A stretch of 9,028 nucleotides of DNA, taken from NCBI GenBank assembly GCA_947454285.1, contig CANGJO010000034.1:1-9028 (forward strand), read 5' to 3'. Position numbers and translations under genes: made by a program. The DNA comes from Microbacteriaceae bacterium (lineage in GTDB: Bacteria; Actinomycetota; Actinomycetes; Actinomycetales; Microbacteriaceae). Below are positions 6,317-9,028 of the stretch, piece by piece. Each line of letters begins with the position of its first letter. Positions within the stretch are counted from its first letter, which is position 1. The notes under the pieces were generated by a model. It ran no database searches. It saw nothing but the letters and a program-made list of their open reading frames with translations, and had not been told where the DNA came from.

Positions 6317-6328
6317 TAACCTAGAGGG
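6317..6328 (+). promoter_or_regulatory. putative leaderless -10 element of serS
   Basis: TAACCT at 6317-6322, identical to the pheA hexamer, is followed by AGAGGG and then GTG at 6329. The AGAGGG abuts the start codon, too close to act as a Shine-Dalgarno. No clear -35 is found; a perfect palindrome, GCCTTAAGGC (6294-6303), lies where it would be, just at the toxin stop. Read-through from the toxin-antitoxin promoter could also supply serS message. Confidence 0.5.
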
Positions 6329-7603
6329 GTGATTGACCCAAATTTGCTCCGTGAAAACCCAGACGCCATCAAGGCCAGCCAGCGCGCTCGTGGAAACGAC
6401 GAATCGCTTGTGGACCAGGCGGTTGCTGCCGACGCCAAGTGGCGCAAGGCAATTCAGGAGTTTGAGTCACTTCGTGCAGAGCAGAACGCTGCGGCCAAGT
6501 TGGTTGGTGCCGCTAGTAAAGAGGAACGCCCAGCTCTAATTGCCGCTGGTCAGGTAATGGCCGAGAAGGTAAAGGCAGCCAACGAGATCGCCGATGCAGC
6601 TCAAAAGCACCTAGATGAAATCATCTGGAAGATTGAGAACGTTGTTATTGATGGCGTACCTGCCGGCGGTGAAGAGAACTTCACAGTTGTTAAAGAGGTA
6701 GGCACCAAGCCAAAATTTGATTTTGAGGCGCAAGACCACGTTGCCCTTGGCGAATCACTAGACATTATTGATATCGAACGCGGCACCAAGATTGCCGGTT
6801 CACGCTTTTACTTCTTGAAGGGCTGGGGCGCACGCCTAGAACTTGCCCTAATGAACATGGCGCTTGATTACGCCAGCAAGAATGATTTCACCGCGTTGAT
6901 TACACCCACTTTGGTTCGCCCAGAAGTTATGGCGGGCACCGGGTTCCTTGGTGAGCACGCAGATGAGATTTACTACCTACCGGCAGATGATCTCTACCTA
7001 ACCGGAACATCAGAAGTAGCGCTCGCCGGATATCACCGCGACGAAATTATTGATCTATCAAACGGCCCACTCCGATACGCCGGCTGGTCAACCTGTTACC
7101 GCCGCGAAGCCGGTAGTGCTGGTCGCGATACTCGCGGAATTTTGCGCGTGCACCAGTTCAACAAGTTGGAAATGTTCTCTTACATTGATCCAGCAAATTC
7201 AGAAGCAGAGCACGCAAAGTTGTTGGCATTCCAAGAAGCAATGCTTCAGGCATGTGAACTTCCTTACCGCGTGATCGACACCGCAGCTGGTGACCTTGGT
7301 TCTAGCGCGGCTCGCAAGTTTGACGCAGAGGCTTGGGTGCCAACTCAAGAGACTTACCGCGAACTAACTTCAACATCCAACTGCACCACTTACCAGGCTC
7401 GTCGTTTGAACGTGCGCTTCCGCAATGCAGAAGGCAAGACTCAAACTGCCGCAACACTAAACGGAACTCTTGCAACCACACGCTGGTTGGTTGCAATTCT
7501 TGAAAACCACCAGCAGGCAGATGGATCGGTAAAGATTCCAACTGCCCTGCGCCCGTACCTTGGTGGCCAGGAATTCATCACTGCACCTAAGGCTCGCGCT
7601 TAG
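6329..7603 (+). CDS. serS: seryl-tRNA synthetase (serine--tRNA ligase)
   Basis: A cytoplasmic class II aminoacyl-tRNA synthetase of 424 residues, charging tRNA-Ser (and the tRNA-Sec precursor where present). The N-terminal long antiparallel coiled coil (about 27-103), which grips the long variable arm of tRNA-Ser, is full length. The catalytic core has motif 1 (about 176-205), the serine-binding TGTSE (225-229), motif 2 (256-283, CYRREAGSAGRDTRG then FNKLEMF) and the motif 3 region NGTLATTRWLVAILENHQ (378-395), in the form found in actinobacteria. The start is a GTG placed 6 nt after TAACCT; MIDPNLLRENP is the family N-terminus, which settles the start. Arginine codons are essentially all CGN. 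It is followed 19 bp later by a HAD phosphatase gene and shortly after by a tRNA-Ser gene. Confidence 0.98.
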   Translation: MIDPNLLRENPDAIKASQRARGNDESLVDQAVAADAKWRKAIQEFESLRAEQNAAAKLVGAASKEERPALIAAGQVMAEKVKAANEIADAAQKHLDEIIWKIENVVIDGVPAGGEENFTVVKEVGTKPKFDFEAQDHVALGESLDIIDIERGTKIAGSRFYFLKGWGARLELALMNMALDYASKNDFTALITPTLVRPEVMAGTGFLGEHADEIYYLPADDLYLTGTSEVALAGYHRDEIIDLSNGPLRYAGWSTCYRREAGSAGRDTRGILRVHQFNKLEMFSYIDPANSEAEHAKLLAFQEAMLQACELPYRVIDTAAGDLGSSAARKFDAEAWVPTQETYRELTSTSNCTTYQARRLNVRFRNAEGKTQTAATLNGTLATTRWLVAILENHQQADGSVKIPTALRPYLGGQEFITAPKARA

Positions 7604-7622
7604 CAAGCCGATTAAAAACTTT

Positions 7623-8462
7623 ATGACTATTGCGACTGGCGATGACCGTTGGCTAATTGCCATTGATATTGACGGCACACTTGTCACCGATGACGGCTTC
7701 CTGTCTGACGCGGTAGTTGAACAAGTGGAACGAGTGCGAGCACTTGGTCACGAAATTGTGGTTGCCACTGGCCGAAGTGCATCAAACGCATTTCCGGTAA
7801 TCAAAGACATTGGCATTTCAACCGGTTACGCCGTTTGTTCAAATGGCGCGGTGACTATTGAGCTGCACGATTCACACGAGCGCGGATTCAAACCGCACGA
7901 GGTAATTACATTTGATCCAAAGCCGGTGCTGACAGAACTGATTCACGCACTGCCAAACGCGCACTTTGCGGTTGAAGATGTTGATGGAACATACCGATAC
8001 CACCGCGAGTTTCCGGCTTACGCACTTGGCGACTTGAACCACGAAACTCCGCTTGAAGATTTAACTTCGCACCCGGTTAGCCGAGTAGTTGTGCTTTCAC
8101 CGGAACACGACGCCGAGGAATTTGGCACCATGATTGATCGTCTTGGTTTGCACTCTGTTTCTTATGCAATTGGCTACACCGCTTGGTTGGACATTGCACC
8201 AAGTGGAGTCAGCAAGGCATCGGCGTTAGAGAAGCAGCGCGCCGAGCTTGGCATTAAGCCATCGCAGGTGATCACCATTGGTGACGGTCGCAACGATATT
8301 CAGATGTTTGAGTGGGCTCGAGAGCTTGGCGGCTATGCATTTGCCATGGGCCAGGCCCCAGAAGAAGTTAAAGATGCGGCCACTGCGGTGACTGGGTCTG
8401 TAGAAGATGACGGGGTAGCTGAAGTGCTGGCAGGCTTTGAGGGAATGCTGTTTATCCGCTAA
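7623..8462 (+). CDS. HAD-superfamily phosphatase, Cof type (class IIB)
   Basis: A 279-residue cytoplasmic hydrolase, probably acting on sugar phosphates or similar small phosphoesters; the substrate cannot be read from the sequence. HAD motif I is AIDIDGTLV (13-21, nucleophile D15 and acid/base D17). Motif II is VATGRS (47-52), the motif III lysine is probably K198 in SGVSKASAL, and motif IV is ITIGDGRNDIQMF (217-229, D221 and D225). The large insert between motifs II and III is the C2B cap of the Cof family. I use the ATG at 7623; an open upstream extension from TTG at 7560 overlaps serS and lacks family character. No Shine-Dalgarno and no well-placed -10 are seen, and the gap to serS is 19 bp, so it is probably cotranscribed with serS. 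It ends 13 bp before the tRNA. Confidence 0.92.
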   Translation: MTIATGDDRWLIAIDIDGTLVTDDGFLSDAVVEQVERVRALGHEIVVATGRSASNAFPVIKDIGISTGYAVCSNGAVTIELHDSHERGFKPHEVITFDPKPVLTELIHALPNAHFAVEDVDGTYRYHREFPAYALGDLNHETPLEDLTSHPVSRVVVLSPEHDAEEFGTMIDRLGLHSVSYAIGYTAWLDIAPSGVSKASALEKQRAELGIKPSQVITIGDGRNDIQMFEWARELGGYAFAMGQAPEEVKDAATAVTGSVEDDGVAEVLAGFEGMLFIR

Positions 8463-8475
8463 AGTAGAGCGGTAC

Positions 8476-8564
8476 GGAAGCGTGCCGGAGCGGCCGAACG
8501 GAACAGTCTTGAAAACTGTCGTCGTTAATAGCGACCGTGGGTTCAAATCCCACCGCTTCCTCCA
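8476..8564 (+). tRNA. tRNA-Ser(TGA), class II, CCA encoded
   Basis: The acceptor stem GGAAGCG (8476-8482) pairs fully with CGCTTCC (8554-8560). The D stem is CCG/CGG (8485-8487, 8499-8501). The anticodon stem ACAGT/ACTGT (8503-8507, 8515-8519) carries the loop CTTGAAA with anticodon TGA (8510-8512), reading UCA-type serine codons. The long variable arm GTCG...CGAC (8521-8524, 8532-8535) is diagnostic of serine tRNA. The T stem GTGGG/CCCAC (8537-8541, 8549-8553) has loop TTCAAAT. CCA is encoded at 8562-8564. The discriminator base is T (8561), where E. coli serine tRNAs have G. It lies 13 bp after the HAD gene and 6 bp before a terminator, so it may be processed from a serS-HAD-tRNA transcript. 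Confidence 0.97.
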
Positions 8565-8570
8565 CTTGAG

Positions 8571-8600
8571 ACCCCAGTCCCTGACTGGGGTTTTCTGTTT
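8571..8600 (+). terminator. intrinsic terminator behind tRNA-Ser
   Basis: ACCCCAGTC (8571-8579), a CCT loop (8580-8582) and GACTGGGGT (8583-8591) form a perfect 9-bp hairpin, followed by TTTCTGTTT. This is the strongest terminator in the window and probably ends the serS-HAD-tRNA unit. Confidence 0.92.
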
Positions 8601-8653
8601 AACAAGAAATCCACAGGGAAGCGGCCCCCTTTTGTCGCTTAAACTAGAGTTTC

Positions 8654-9028
8654 ATGGAAAACACAACCCCAGCCCCAATCAAAAAACCAAAGCGCCAAAC
8701 TAAGGCTTTCGCGCGCCATGGTCGCATCAAGGTGCAGACCAAGGCCAGCGCTATCTGGGGAATTATCTTCAAGGTCATCGGTCTTGTTCTGGGTGCAACC
8801 GTTGCCGTTTCTGGCATCGCTATTGCCGATCTTTCTAACACCATCAAGGCCAATGGCATCGTGCTTTCTGGCTCGGGCAAGATTTCTGAGAAGGACTTAG
8901 CTGGTCCAATCAACATGCTTTTGGTTGGTAGCGATACTCGCGCTGGTCAGGGCGAGGGGTTCGGCAACGAGACATCGGTGTTGGCTGACGTAATTATTCT
9001 TTTGCATGTTTCGGCCGACCGTAAGCAC
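8654..9028 (+). CDS. LytR-CpsA-Psr (LCP) family cell-wall ligase, N-terminal part
   Basis: The reading frame is open from the ATG at 8654 to the right edge (125 codons), so the C-terminal part is outside. A basic cytoplasmic N-terminus (residues 1-31, rich in Lys and Arg) is followed by one membrane helix (about 33-60) and then an extracellular domain. That domain starts with the LCP signature INMLLVGSDTRAGQG (86-100) and continues to ADVIILLHVSADRK (111-124). LCP proteins transfer lipid-linked anionic polymers or arabinogalactan onto peptidoglycan. The Arg commonly found two residues before the conserved Asp (RSDT in TagT-like members) is not at that place here (VLADV, D112); variants of this sort occur in actinobacteria. 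TAAACT (8640-8645) is a possible -10 ending 8 nt before the ATG; no Shine-Dalgarno is visible. It is separated from the tRNA unit by the terminator. Confidence 0.9.
   Translation, partial: MENTTPAPIKKPKRQTKAFARHGRIKVQTKASAIWGIIFKVIGLVLGATVAVSGIAIADLSNTIKANGIVLSGSGKISEKDLAGPINMLLVGSDTRAGQGEGFGNETSVLADVIILLHVSADRKH

Noticed and set aside
6323..6328. AGAGGG as Shine-Dalgarno of serS
   Set aside because: It touches the GTG start codon, leaving no spacing for ribosome pairing.
7560..7622. Upstream extension of the HAD protein from a TTG overlapping serS
   Set aside because: HAD motif I already lies at the normal distance (D15) from the ATG at 7623, and the extension reads serS sequence out of frame.
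1..9028. CRISPR arrays, insertion sequences, integrases or riboswitches
   Set aside because: No spaced repeat array, transposase-like frame, terminal inverted repeats or leader long enough for a riboswitch was seen. The only phased repeats are the three 11-bp units at 5691-5723.

Overview
The window looks like a compact actinobacterial chromosome segment. The SerRS carries the actinobacterial form of motif 3 (NGTLATTRW), the cell-wall genes (LCP-family ligase, VanY-type carboxypeptidase) and a lipid-kinase/PheA/Pgm neighbourhood fit the Microbacteriaceae, and base composition looks roughly balanced rather than GC-rich. With almost no spacer DNA, this suggests a streamlined (for example freshwater Luna-type) lineage. 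That placement is inference from motifs and layout, not from a search.

Layout: a DHA2-type MFS exporter on the minus strand, cut by the left edge (1-1193), diverges from a membrane-anchored VanY-type D,D-carboxypeptidase (1246-2028, +). The carboxypeptidase converges on phosphoglucomutase pgm (2057-3691, -), whose 3' end carries a 16-bp tandem duplication. pgm diverges from prephenate dehydratase pheA (3720-4673, +) across 28 bp. pheA converges, with 6 bp between stops, on a diacylglycerol-kinase-family lipid kinase (4680-5654, -). A small two-gene toxin-antitoxin module then follows (5717-6294, +): a ribbon-helix-helix antitoxin and a Doc/Fic toxin. Next come serS (6329-7603, +), a Cof-type HAD phosphatase (7623-8462, +), a tRNA-Ser(TGA) (8476-8564, +) with a strong intrinsic terminator, and the N-terminal part of an LCP-family cell-wall ligase (8654 to the right edge, +).

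Most genes are housekeeping: envelope (VanY, LCP, lipid kinase), sugar-phosphate interconversion (Pgm), phenylalanine synthesis (PheA) and serine decoding (SerRS and tRNA-Ser). The accessory element is the toxin-antitoxin module. Its promoter is overlaid by three 11-bp helically phased repeats that look like an autoregulatory operator, and the antitoxin uses AGA/AGG arginine codons that serS and pheA lack.

The most striking whole-window pattern is at the starts. Six genes on both strands have a -10-like hexamer (nAnnnT) ending exactly 6 nt before the start codon, and no convincing Shine-Dalgarno sequence. This is the signature of leaderless transcripts.
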